Shown here piece by piece: positions 35,401 to 44,646 of a stretch of 64,000 nt of DNA. The number at the start of each line of letters is the position of its first letter. Position 1 is the first letter of the stretch. The position numbers were made by a program, and so were the translations under genes. Below the pieces are notes generated by a model that had not been told where the DNA came from, did no database searches, and saw nothing but the letters and a program-made list of their open reading frames with translations. This DNA is from an uncultured Collinsella sp. (GTDB lineage: Bacteria > Actinomycetota > Coriobacteriia > Coriobacteriales > Coriobacteriaceae): contig CAKULD010000002.1 of the NCBI GenBank assembly GCA_934667065.1, positions 62,001-126,000 of the forward strand. Direction: 5' to 3'.

Positions 35401-37356
35401 TTCGTTTTTAAGCTCGGTGAGCACCGAACCGACGGAGTACTTATCACTGTAGCCCGCCGCAAGCTTACCCGCCAATCTGATACAAAAAAGCAGGCGGAAT
35501 GAAGGTCCATGCGCAGACAAGTGCTCTCTGCGCAGCTGCAGGATAGCTTCGTCAGCAAGGTCATTTACTCTTTTGGCGCGCTCAACAGGCGTATTGACCG
35601 GAGGATACCAACCCCCTATCGCCGCCTGGCGGGCGAGCTCCAGCTCGGTTTTAGTTCTCCCCAGCAGCAAGCGCCCCGCAGGCCAATCATTCAATGCAGA
35701 GACAATCGAACGCACCTCAGCCGAGGTAAGGCCCTTTTCTTGAAGCACCTTCCAGCTGCACGCGAGCAACTCGGGCATATTGTGGATTTGACAGTTCCAT
35801 TTTAATTTGCGCTGGATGGTCGCGGTAATCGAAAGATTCCACAGCGAGAGCGGTTCGCCATCACCCGAATAAACACTGCCGAGTGATTCAGTTGCCGGCC
35901 CCTTAACATCCATATACGCACAGCATTCGCGCCCGACTTTTCGCAAATTACCAAACACGTCAAACACAAATTTCGCATTGCCCGAGAGCTTGCCGAGCTC
36001 GGGCGCCTGCGCGCGGTACTGCGGAGAAAGCGGCATCGCGTAGGTCAAGAGCCGCCTCTCAAAGGCAGCGCGCACGTTTGCGTCTTTTGCCTTGCCCAGT
36101 TCGCGCACAAGGCAAAACACATCGTGAATCTTCTGCTTATCGAGGAAAGCGACCTGGGTCTCGCTGTCGAACACGCACCGCGGGTCGTCCCAGCCGCTCA
36201 GGCAATCGGGGCGCTCAGGCTTATTGACGGGAAGGGAGAAGGGATTGAATTCAGCTGCGGGCGCATCATCAGGTTTAGACTCAGGAGTGGGTGCTGCCTC
36301 GGCGTCCGCCTCGGGCTCAGGCGCAAGCTCCTCAACGGATACGGGTTCAGATTCAAACGCAAGCGCAGGCTGCTCAGGCTCGGCAGCAACCTCGGGCTCG
36401 GGCTCGGCGGCAGCTTCGGGCTCGGCGACGGCCTGCTCGACCTCAAGGCCATCCGAGAAGGAAATGGCCAGCTGCTGCGGCTCAGAAGACAGCGTGAGCT
36501 CGGGACGCGCAGGCTGTACGGACTCTTGCTGCTCCGTCGCCGCCGCAGGCTCCGCCGCCACAGGCTCCGCCGCCACAGGCTCTGCCGGCGGCTCATACCC
36601 CATGAGGGCAAGGCCATCCGCCGGCTTCTTGTCATACGAAACACCCACGGCGACAGGAATGGGCCAGCTGCGCTCATTAACCTTCAGCTGCTCAAGGGTC
36701 GAATCCGCACGCAACGAGATGGGGCCGACGGCCTTCGCCGCAGGGGTCTCGGGGGCAACGGGCTCGACAACGACGACCTCAGCGCTCGCGGACCCCAAGA
36801 CTTCAAGCTCAGCAGAGTCGTCATCAATTGCCACGTCCCCATCTGCCATGACCTCGTCATCTTGGAACTCAGCGTTCTCAATTTCAGCGCTATCCACGTC
36901 TTTGATTTCGGCAACTTCGGGCTCATCGCCTTCGTCCTCAACGGCCTCGGATTCGACGGCCTCAAGCCCATCGTCTTCGTCCTCGACGGTCTCGCCCTCA
37001 ACATCTTCGGACTCAGCGGTCTTGGGCTCAATATCCTCGTCTTCAATTACTTCGGACTCGACGGCTTCAGGCTTAACGGTATCGGCCGCCTCCGGCTCCC
37101 TTACAGGCTCCACCGCTTCGACGGCAACATCAGGTGCCATGCGGTACTCGCCGTTGGCATACAAAAGCTCACCATCTATAACCAATTGGGCAAGCGCGCG
37201 TTCGTATGCCTCATTAATGGTGCGGTACACGTTCGAGCGCACCAACGCTTCGTGCAGCGGAGCATCAGCTTGCGCGACCGCATTCATAATAAGAGACTCA
37301 AAATATGCGCCTACGTATATTGAATCGTTTGTTGCACTCGCACCATCGTTATTCAT
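32476..37356 (-). CDS. Giant 1626-residue protein with acidic linkers, head of the BREX operon
   Basis: No family recognised. Residues 1-78 look like a winged-helix unit (NVYRTINEAYERALAQLVID). Residues 80-390 are an acidic Glu/Pro/Ala/Asp linker, and 390-740 a globular domain. Residues about 750-880 and 990-1110 are two copies of one module (DKP, R-x-R, RP, PL, EEF, KxV in the same order), separated by a second Pro/Glu linker (about 886-972). Residues 1120-1626 are more globular sequence ending with HTH-like stretches (VGDLIDAFMDDYGVVITAPD). Cys-x2-Cys (MFCRK preceded by GGVC) occurs near 1545. As first gene it probably defines this BREX subtype. RBS GGGGGT is weak. Confidence 0.8.
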   Translation of the reverse strand: MNNDGASATNDSIYVGAYFESLIMNAVAQADAPLHEALVRSNVYRTINEAYERALAQLVIDGELLYANGEYRMAPDVAVEAVEPVREPEAADTVKPEAVESEVIEDEDIEPKTAESEDVEGETVEDEDDGLEAVESEAVEDEGDEPEVAEIKDVDSAEIENAEFQDDEVMADGDVAIDDDSAELEVLGSASAEVVVVEPVAPETPAAKAVGPISLRADSTLEQLKVNERSWPIPVAVGVSYDKKPADGLALMGYEPPAEPVAAEPVAAEPAAATEQQESVQPARPELTLSSEPQQLAISFSDGLEVEQAVAEPEAAAEPEPEVAAEPEQPALAFESEPVSVEELAPEPEADAEAAPTPESKPDDAPAAEFNPFSLPVNKPERPDCLSGWDDPRCVFDSETQVAFLDKQKIHDVFCLVRELGKAKDANVRAAFERRLLTYAMPLSPQYRAQAPELGKLSGNAKFVFDVFGNLRKVGRECCAYMDVKGPATESLGSVYSGDGEPLSLWNLSITATIQRKLKWNCQIHNMPELLACSWKVLQEKGLTSAEVRSIVSALNDWPAGRLLLGRTKTELELARQAAIGGWYPPVNTPVERAKRVNDLADEAILQLRREHLSAHGPSFRLLFCIRLAGKLAAGYSDKYSVGSVLTELKNEFPAYNAAIKTFKRLNFELPQDQEDIEASNLESTCENGNSTDSVIASVDEVKPDDQLDTQTEAPGAQAAREPEQPAAQDLTVEQALKLAVGRDLAKFNRWFTDLVYQDRTLMGYMLIDDKPARWMDNLGKSAWKIRERYDALMTGRPTFDIDTFGPLFHTYKLSAEEFYGLTHTAQPAFLYMKRVYGQGTIPLKYAQVDKDLAPAVCDVVRAYLAGMAAEYADDQVEEKPAPVEQAFSPAIESAAEPEPAVTPEPASEPVLAAEPDQAVASAPEPEPEPTSDPEPAPEPEPTPGPVTAPAPEPAPAPAPQQPAKPFTSKIEDLTSKGPMSIEAWLALLPSDDADLMRWVISDKPLMDYPHKPAGLGPLRQRRAALLKNRPHLNEDQFAPLYMRYDITEEAFCKITLADPMAFGYLKAVKISNKFSLRLAANDGTLPREWRDRIARLYRRSAADAPRTPANTEESNASQLEQIARKKLSNFSTRGAALSAFAESGAVKEYHNLKDFRNRYQQFLGENKCGFRLTLALPDDDVKCLNELRDTHMFLVARANKIRAYKVDSRLTSGLREILTLAAGRNIECGTGLIMRENKELCDLYDIRDDEELYEIIRSFVRPGSVSGLEMGVTPLIRLGKTDRKNQMLGVLRDAGTELSREEFAQRYADKYCIAIKTVRNNYLRDMNAYLRNGRYSYVDSDLTAEQRQFIQDLVTEDYVSLPYVTASFAAKFGPTSDRLVNDQTLAPLGLEISRDLIVKEGVDLRRSFTNLLMSHDSFAYGAPGFGDEVINHPEFRNAITPLLRNFTFIECNRDSFISLKRLGESAGVRRLDLGSYACSLFSRTEPDVPFTVMSLRKQGFMHKLDAVVDECGFDNSFYDSIVLYGLANEHIRRTRFGGVCMFCRKEGSFSSADAVEYVVRQKGPIEVGDLIDAFMDDYGVVITAPDISRAVQDKGLFYNEDLNMVMLNKRVNAEYLRSLYVNINQ

Positions 37357-37473
37357 ACAGAAACGACCCCCAAGAATCCATGGCGCAACCTACCGGCTAC
37401 GTCGGGAAATAAGGAAGATGATTGTTATTACTACTTCATACGCCACTTGTGAGCGTATTTGTTTAGCAACATT

Positions 37474-37487
37474 TTGTTGCGCAACAA
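37474..37487. promoter_or_regulatory. Perfect palindrome TTGTTGCGCAACAA between divergent defence genes
   Basis: It stands in the 304-base gap between the 1626-residue gene (left) and the second SNF2 helicase gene (right), so one protein could control both. The same half-sites occur in the 73-bp repeats at 16299 and 19290, and GAGCGGTAG follows within 40 bases in all three. No regulator gene of the BrxR/WYL type was recognised in the window. The rest of the gap holds no other clear element. Confidence 0.55.
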
Positions 37488-37660
37488 ATCAACTGTGCAT
37501 ATGCAGATGAGCGGTAGTTTTAATCGGTGAACGGCGATCGCGCACACTTAGAACCCGTTTCATTTTCCTTGGCTCCGCGGCAATTAAAATGAACCTGTCG
37601 CGCGGTTACATCCCGCGCCTCACGCGTCTCAACTTGTCCGCATATCTTCAGGAGTCCGTA

Positions 37661-40600
37661 ATGGCAAGACCGTTTAGCCCCAGCGAAGCAAAAGCAATCG
37701 TCTCGAAAGCGCGGGAGCTGCTGGACGCCATCGAGGTTATTTCGAGGGCCACGATATACGGACCCGACAGCTTTAGGGACGCGATCACGCAAGCCAAGAC
37801 ACAAACGCTGAACAAAGAACTTCGAAAGATAAAACTCAGCGACCTTAAAGTAACGAAGGGCGCACAGAAGAGGCTCAAAGCTCAAAACATCAAGACGGCA
37901 TACGACCTCTACTGTCATGGTGAATTGGCAAAAGATGATGACTATTTCAAAATACTCGTCCGCATGGCGAATGAATGTGCCGACGCAATTCGCGAGCTCT
38001 ATCGACCCAAACCGAAAAGCACCCATATGCGCGACGCGCTCTTTTTTGCCGCGCGCTACTACAAGTCCCAGCAACTTGCCGAAACCTACGCGTCTGCGAT
38101 TCATGATGCCCGCACCGTTCTTGAGGACTGTGATGTTTTGACCCAAAACAGCGGCAGACTTCGCTGGCTCTTGCTAAGTGCCGCCGACAAGCAGACGACC
38201 GAGGCTGCATATCATCGCCTTGTGCAATTCACGGGCACCTCTAACAGCAATTTTCTGAGAGACGGCCGTCGGCGAGCGGACAACATTCTTGGCGTGAGCA
38301 CAAGCGCCAAACTGGATGCAGAGATCCGGAAGATAGCCATCGATATCATCGCTGAGGACGCAGGCGAGAACCTCTTTGCAGCTGACACTAAGCCCAACAG
38401 AGACGAAATTGAAGCGGCGGTCTATGGCGCTGAAGACAGAATTCCCGGAAACACAGTTTCCAAATTGGAAGAAAAGCTTAGGCGCAGCAAAAACCAAATC
38501 CGCAAACAAGCAAACAAGGCCCGCCACGCCGATGCTCGGCGCTACGTTTCTGAGCAATCGGTCGACATCCTTAAAGATTTGGTTCCAGGCGTCCGAATCA
38601 AGTGCATCAAGGATGCTGGATATACGACGCTCGCCCAGATCATGTATGGCAGATTGCGCAGACGCGAAAAACAGCTTAGGGATAACTACGAGCAGAGGTC
38701 CGATCTAAGAAGAATTAATGGCATTAGCGAAAGCGCTGCCGAAAGAATTGTCGAGGCTATTAAACAGCAGACCGACATGCTCGCAAAAAGCGGCAAGATT
38801 AAACTGACCCCCGACAATAAAAAGCCCGAGGACACGGCGCTTCTCCAGGAAGTCTATAAGCACTTTGAGCTGGAGGAGTTACTCAACGAGGCCAAGGCAG
38901 CATCCGCACGCATCACCGAAGAGTTTTCGGAGCTGCAAGACCAGCTCATGCCGGCGCTCGATGCGTATGGCTGGCTTATCTGCAAAGACCGCGACACGGT
39001 TTACGACGCGTACAAAAAACTCAGCGATCTTACGAACGGTACCGAGCTCAAAAAGATCAACAGCTACGTCGGACGCAACCTCAAAGAGCTGGACGAGAAA
39101 ACCGTGTGGGAGCTCTTCGGGGCCGACCCCATCCGCGTGTATAACCTGCTCGAAAAGCTAATTCCCGAGGCGTTTTCTTCGACTTCCAACGGCTACGGCC
39201 TGCCCGAGAAGCTCGCCAAACAAATTAAAACGACGACGTTCGATACCACGGGGCTTAAGTGCGAGCTCCGTACGTACCAAACATGGGGCGTTCGCTACAT
39301 ACTGCATCAGAACAACGTGCTGCTGGGCGACGAGATGGGATTGGGTAAGACGGTCCAGGCCATCGCCGCGATGACCGCGCTCAAAAACAAAGGTGCCAAG
39401 AAGTTTTTGGTCGTTTGTCCCGCCAGCGTTCTGGAGAACTGGGTGCGCGAGGTGCGCAAACACAGTGACCTTACGTGCATTAAAATCCATGGGCCCGCGA
39501 AGGACCTCCATGCAAAGACATGGCTGGCGGGGCTGGATGTGGGCGTCACCAACTATGAGAGCACCAGCTACATTGAGCTTGACCAGTCGGTGAAACTCGA
39601 TCTGGTCGTCGTCGACGAGGCCCATTACATTAAAAACCCAAACGCCAAGCGAAGCATCAATACGCTCAACCTGTGTAAGCAGGCAAAGCGCGTTCTGTTT
39701 ATGTCGGGTACGCCGCTCGAGAATAAGGTCGACGAGATGATCGGGCTCGTGTCGCACCTCAACAAAAAGGCTGCTCGAGAGGCAAGAAAACACGCCAGCA
39801 GATTTAGTTCTGCAGAATTTAGAGACGCTCTGGCGCCGGTTTACTACCGTCGCAAGCGCGAGGACGTGCTCTCGGAGCTGCCCGACCTCATCGAAAACAG
39901 CGAGTGGTGCCAGATGGGATCTTCGGAGCTCCAGCAATACTACCTAACCCTGCGGATGCGAAACCCAATGCAGATCCGTCAGTTGTCGTGGAACACCCCG
40001 GACCCCCGCGACTCGTCCAAGCTCAAACGTCTGCGCGAAATCGTTGCCGACGCCAAAGACGAAAACCGCAAAATCTTGGTGTTCTCGTTCTTCCACGACA
40101 CCATCGACGTGGTGCGTTCAGCGTTTGGAAGTGCGTGCTACGGTCCCATCAGCGGATCTATCCCACTCGATAGACGCCAGAAGATTATCGATTCGTTTGA
40201 CGCGGCGACCGCCGGCTCTGTACTGGTGGCGCAGATTCAGTCGGGCGGCACGGGACTTAATATTCAGTCGGCAAGCGTCGTCGTGTTGTGCGAGCCGCAG
40301 TACAAGCCCTCGATCGAAAACCAGGCCATTTCGCGCGCGTACCGCATGGGGCAATCGCGCAACGTGCTGGTGTATCGCTTGCTGTGCAAAGACACGATCG
40401 ACGAGCGCATCATGTCAGTCCTCGAGCGCAAGCAGGGCGACTTTAACGCCTTTGCAGACAAGTCCGCTGCCGCCGAAGCCGACATGCAAAACGAGCTCGA
40501 GGTCAAACAGGAGCAACTCAACGCCATGTTCGACGAAGAGATTAAACGCCTGGAGAACCTGATGCCCTCGCTCGCAGAACTCGATCTGCTGGAGGAGTAA
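37661..40600 (+). CDS. SNF2-family helicase with helix-hairpin-helix, divergent from BREX operon
   Basis: 979 residues from ATG 37661, which has AGGAG at the right distance (an upstream ATG adds 24 residues without a ribosome site). The first 500 residues are helical and include an HhH motif (RRINGISESAAERIVEAIK near 350-367). The motor follows: LGDEMGLGKT near 556, DEAH near 652, MSGTPLEN near 680, and RAYRMGQSR near 890. The overall build resembles bacterial SNF2/RapA-like translocases with an added DNA-binding half. It is the second such motor in the island, and its N-half is unlike the first. Being divergent from the operon and sharing the palindrome, it is probably part of the same system. 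Confidence 0.88.
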   Translation: MARPFSPSEAKAIVSKARELLDAIEVISRATIYGPDSFRDAITQAKTQTLNKELRKIKLSDLKVTKGAQKRLKAQNIKTAYDLYCHGELAKDDDYFKILVRMANECADAIRELYRPKPKSTHMRDALFFAARYYKSQQLAETYASAIHDARTVLEDCDVLTQNSGRLRWLLLSAADKQTTEAAYHRLVQFTGTSNSNFLRDGRRRADNILGVSTSAKLDAEIRKIAIDIIAEDAGENLFAADTKPNRDEIEAAVYGAEDRIPGNTVSKLEEKLRRSKNQIRKQANKARHADARRYVSEQSVDILKDLVPGVRIKCIKDAGYTTLAQIMYGRLRRREKQLRDNYEQRSDLRRINGISESAAERIVEAIKQQTDMLAKSGKIKLTPDNKKPEDTALLQEVYKHFELEELLNEAKAASARITEEFSELQDQLMPALDAYGWLICKDRDTVYDAYKKLSDLTNGTELKKINSYVGRNLKELDEKTVWELFGADPIRVYNLLEKLIPEAFSSTSNGYGLPEKLAKQIKTTTFDTTGLKCELRTYQTWGVRYILHQNNVLLGDEMGLGKTVQAIAAMTALKNKGAKKFLVVCPASVLENWVREVRKHSDLTCIKIHGPAKDLHAKTWLAGLDVGVTNYESTSYIELDQSVKLDLVVVDEAHYIKNPNAKRSINTLNLCKQAKRVLFMSGTPLENKVDEMIGLVSHLNKKAAREARKHASRFSSAEFRDALAPVYYRRKREDVLSELPDLIENSEWCQMGSSELQQYYLTLRMRNPMQIRQLSWNTPDPRDSSKLKRLREIVADAKDENRKILVFSFFHDTIDVVRSAFGSACYGPISGSIPLDRRQKIIDSFDAATAGSVLVAQIQSGGTGLNIQSASVVVLCEPQYKPSIENQAISRAYRMGQSRNVLVYRLLCKDTIDERIMSVLERKQGDFNAFADKSAAAEADMQNELEVKQEQLNAMFDEEIKRLENLMPSLAELDLLEE

Positions 40601-40733
40601 AGACCCTCCCCCATGTAACCATCCTGTAAATCATAGCGGCGCAGTCGAGTTTTACCGTGATACGGTCGCGCCTGACGCTGCACTGTGCTAAAGTATCCCG
40701 AACGTTCAAACGACTACGAGGGGGAACTAGAAG

Positions 40734-41858
<1,125 letters not shown>

Positions 41859-41930
41859 CCCGCAGCGCGCGGGCCGACCAGCCACCTCAGACTACCCTGT
41901 TTACATCAAAACCTGCTAAGGAGTTTTTCC

Positions 41931-43094
41931 ATGCGTAAGATCAAGACCATCGATGACATCACCAAAGACGGCAAAGTCGAGTTTGGCGAGGGCTACGAGT
42001 TTGTGGACACCGCCGAGGAGGCCGACGCCATCCTGATGCGCTCGACCGACCTGCACGGCTACGAGCTGCCCGAGGGCATCCGCGCCATCGCCCGCTGCGG
42101 CGCCGGCGTCAACAACATCCCCGTCGAGGAGTACGCCAAGAAGGGCGTCGTCGTCTTTAACTCCCCCGGCGCCAACAGCAACGCCGTCAAGGAGCTCGTC
42201 CTGGGCATGCTGGTGCTTTCGAGCCGCGGCGTGGTGCAGTCGATGAACTGGGTACGCGACAACGCCGACGACCCCGAGATTCAGGTCGACGCCGAGAAGG
42301 CCAAGAAGGCCTTTGTGGGCCGCGAGCTCAAGGGCAAGCGCATCGGCGTCATCGGCCTGGGCAACGTGGGCTCCAAGGTCGCCAACGCCTGCGTCGATCT
42401 GGGCATGGACGTCTACGGCTACGATCCGTTCATTTCCGTCGAGCATGCGTGGGTGCTGAGCCGCGAGGTGCAGCGCGTGGGCACGCTCGAGGACCTGTGC
42501 CGCGGCTGCGACTACCTCACCGTGCACGTACCCAGCAAGGCCGACACCATCGGCATGATCAGCACTGAGCAAATAGACCTGCTGGCGCCCAACGCCGTGC
42601 TGATCAACTACGCGCGCGAGACCATCATCGATGAGGACGCCGTCGACGCAGCTCTGCGCGAGGGCAAGCTGAGCTGGTTTAGCTGCGACTTTGCCACGCC
42701 CAAAACCGTCAAGATGCCCAACACGTTTATCACCACGCACTCGGGCGCCGGCACCGGCGAGGCCGAGGCCAACTGCGCCGACATGGCCATCAGCGAGCTC
42801 AAGGATTACCTGGAGAACGGCAACATCGCACACAGCGTCAACTACCCCGCTTGCAGCATGGGCAAGGCGCGCGCCGCAAGCCGCATCGCCTGCCTGCACG
42901 CCAACGTGCCCAACATGATCGGCCAGATCACGGCAATTCTGGCCAAGGACAACGCCAACGTGCAGCGTATGACCAACGAGTCCGCTGGCGAGAACGCCTA
43001 CACTATGTTCGACACCGACGAGCACCTGGACAGCAGCACCATCGAGGCGCTAAAGCAGATTCCGTCGATGTATCGCGTGCGCGTGATTAAATAG
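41931..43094 (+). CDS. serA: D-3-phosphoglycerate dehydrogenase
   Basis: The first step of serine synthesis, oxidising 3-phosphoglycerate with NAD. 387 residues: substrate domain, Rossmann core with GVIGLGNVGSKVAN near 142, and a C-terminal ACT-like domain (VPNMIGQITAILAKDNANVQ near 325), giving the short ACT-containing form. The catalytic arginine is in NYARETIID, and the histidine region reads TTHSGAGTGEAE rather than the common PHIGAST, as in the Firmicutes-type branch. AAGGAG precedes the ATG. A strong terminator follows. Confidence 0.96.
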   Translation: MRKIKTIDDITKDGKVEFGEGYEFVDTAEEADAILMRSTDLHGYELPEGIRAIARCGAGVNNIPVEEYAKKGVVVFNSPGANSNAVKELVLGMLVLSSRGVVQSMNWVRDNADDPEIQVDAEKAKKAFVGRELKGKRIGVIGLGNVGSKVANACVDLGMDVYGYDPFISVEHAWVLSREVQRVGTLEDLCRGCDYLTVHVPSKADTIGMISTEQIDLLAPNAVLINYARETIIDEDAVDAALREGKLSWFSCDFATPKTVKMPNTFITTHSGAGTGEAEANCADMAISELKDYLENGNIAHSVNYPACSMGKARAASRIACLHANVPNMIGQITAILAKDNANVQRMTNESAGENAYTMFDTDEHLDSSTIEALKQIPSMYRVRVIK

Positions 43095-43134
43095 CGCTGG
43101 TGCCAAGCCTGCCTGGCAGGCCATGAAGCCCATT

Positions 43135-43170
43135 CGGCCCCCGTTTTCACGAAACGGGGGCCGATTTTGT
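43135..43170 (+). terminator. Rho-independent terminator of serCA
   Basis: CGGCCCCCGTTT and AAACGGGGGCCG form a 12-bp stem with a 5-base loop, followed by ATTTTGTT. It lies 41 bases after the serA stop. The rest of the 348-base gap to 43442 shows no gene; only a weak AAGGC/GCCTT hairpin before six T is seen near 43376-43400. Confidence 0.85.
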
Positions 43171-43442
43171 TGCTCCGGACGACTTTAAAATGATACCCAG
43201 AACAAGTTTTTTCAGATAATCGATAGTGAGGCTCAAGTCGCTAAGCACACCCGCTTTGATAAACAGCTTTATCAGGGACTTTAATAGGTAAAAATCGATC
43301 TCTATGTGCCGAATGTAAGTTGACTGTCCATTTTCCGAAACAACTTATTCTAGATAGCATTTTTAAGGCCCCTCCAAGGCAAAATCGAAGCCTTTTTTGC
43401 GACCAAAACTCTAGTCCGCGCGACCGTTTACCCACCGCGCGA

Positions 43443-44492
43443 CTACATTTCCGCCCAATCGATAAAAATCTCCTCACGAAGCCGCCGTTCGAGCTCCTGC
43501 TGTCGCGGCGTCTTGTCTTTCAACGGCACATCGAGATAGGACATGATGAGCTCCATCACCACGCGGAAGGCATCGGAGTCGGCCAGCTGGCCATAGGTCA
43601 TCAGAACGACGGGATATCCCATCGCTTGCAACGCCGTCGTTCGATCGGAGTCCGAGATCTTGGATTCAATGGATCCGTGAATGGCTTTACCCTGGCATTC
43701 AACCAGACACTCTCGGCTGCCGTCCTTATTTGCCAGCAAAATATCGGCATAGCGCCCATCAAGCCCCGAAATCAGGCGGGCGCTGCGCGTCATACGAATC
43801 TCAACGTTATTGGTAAGGCGCAGCCCTTCGCCGCCGCGCAACCTCGTAAGGCCAAACAGCATCGAAGCCTGGACCTCGAGCGGCGATGCTGCCACCCCCG
43901 TAATGCATTTCGCGGCTCGTATGAACGATTTAGCGCCGCGGAGCCCCCGGATCTTATCGACGTACTCTGCAAGCTCAGAGAGCTCGATCAAGGGCGGTCG
44001 TTTCCACAAGTCCGTTGGACTCCCCGAGACATCCTTTACGTTTTCCCAGCCCAACCGTGCGTCACCCCACTGGTCCCCATATGCCTGCACAAGTGCCGAC
44101 TTTACCTGAGGCGCAATCTTGCACACGGCAAAGGTGCCGCACATCTCATACATGCACATGATCAGACGCTCGTTTGAGACCGAGGAAGCCAGGGACAGCA
44201 GGGTAAAGAGTGGGGACGCGACATCGAGGCCAAACTCTGTCTGCCGCACGGAATCAAACGGCCTCTCCCCGTTCCAAACATGCCTGACAATGCGATCGCC
44301 CTTACGCCCGCAGCCGCCCTGCGCCAAAACGTGTAACGGGGTGCTCAGGAAATGCGCAACGAGCGGATGCTCGCAAAGGCGCTCCCTGCGCGGATCGTCC
44401 GCAGAATCGGGCAGGTCCGGCATTATCGCCAAAACCTGTGGAGGTATCCGGTGATACCGAAAGGCAGATATGTCGCACAGCATGTCGTCCAT
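43443..44492 (-). CDS. Putative VSR/DUF559-like endonuclease, paralogue of 52722-53912
   Basis: About 349 residues from ATG 44492; a TTG at 44540 would add 16, and neither has a strong ribosome site. The C-terminal 120 residues show the pattern of very-short-patch-repair/DUF559-type nucleases: D in YADILLANK, E in CLVECQGKAIH, then DRTTALQAMGYPVVLMT and AFRVVMELI. The same order is found in the gene at 52722. The N-terminal half (CDISAFRYHRIPPQVLAIMP) is specific to the family and may be regulatory or DNA-binding. It lies alone, opposite to its neighbours. Function and any partner are unknown. Confidence 0.65.
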   Translation of the reverse strand: MDDMLCDISAFRYHRIPPQVLAIMPDLPDSADDPRRERLCEHPLVAHFLSTPLHVLAQGGCGRKGDRIVRHVWNGERPFDSVRQTEFGLDVASPLFTLLSLASSVSNERLIMCMYEMCGTFAVCKIAPQVKSALVQAYGDQWGDARLGWENVKDVSGSPTDLWKRPPLIELSELAEYVDKIRGLRGAKSFIRAAKCITGVAASPLEVQASMLFGLTRLRGGEGLRLTNNVEIRMTRSARLISGLDGRYADILLANKDGSRECLVECQGKAIHGSIESKISDSDRTTALQAMGYPVVLMTYGQLADSDAFRVVMELIMSYLDVPLKDKTPRQQELERRLREEIFIDWAEM

Positions 44493-44646
44493 AAAGGCTA
44501 CGTACCCACCGCGCCGTTTGTAAACCCGCTCGGACGGCAAACGCGCTGACTCGGCCTGCGAACGGTAAATGCCGCTGCGCGCGCATCGCGAATCTCTCAG
44601 GAGGCTTACAATCGGTTTGGAAAGCAGACTGATTGTGAGGTTGCAT

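Larger units (their letters stand above)
8361..37356 (-). other. Extended type 1 BREX phage-defence operon
   Basis: In transcription order, right to left: 1626-residue protein, ParB-like protein, SNF2-type helicase, coiled-coil protein, brxA, brxB, brxC, pglX N-part, inserted cargo, pglX C-part, pglZ, brxL, 454-residue protein, 73-residue protein. Spacing outside the cargo is mostly under 75 bases, with some adjacent stop/start codons. All six type 1 BREX families are recognisable by sequence. Transcription of the distal part may restart inside the insertion, where an operator-like repeat precedes the C-part of pglX. Confidence 0.85.

Noticed and set aside
34440..37110. GGCTC-rich repetitive DNA as a CRISPR or satellite array
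   Set aside because: Repeats are irregular, in frame and encode Glu/Pro/Ala linkers of the 1626-residue protein. No spacers or regular period.
43241..43477. Small minus-strand frame of 78 codons downstream of serA
   Set aside because: Overlaps the end of the VSR-like gene in another frame, no ribosome site, odd composition.
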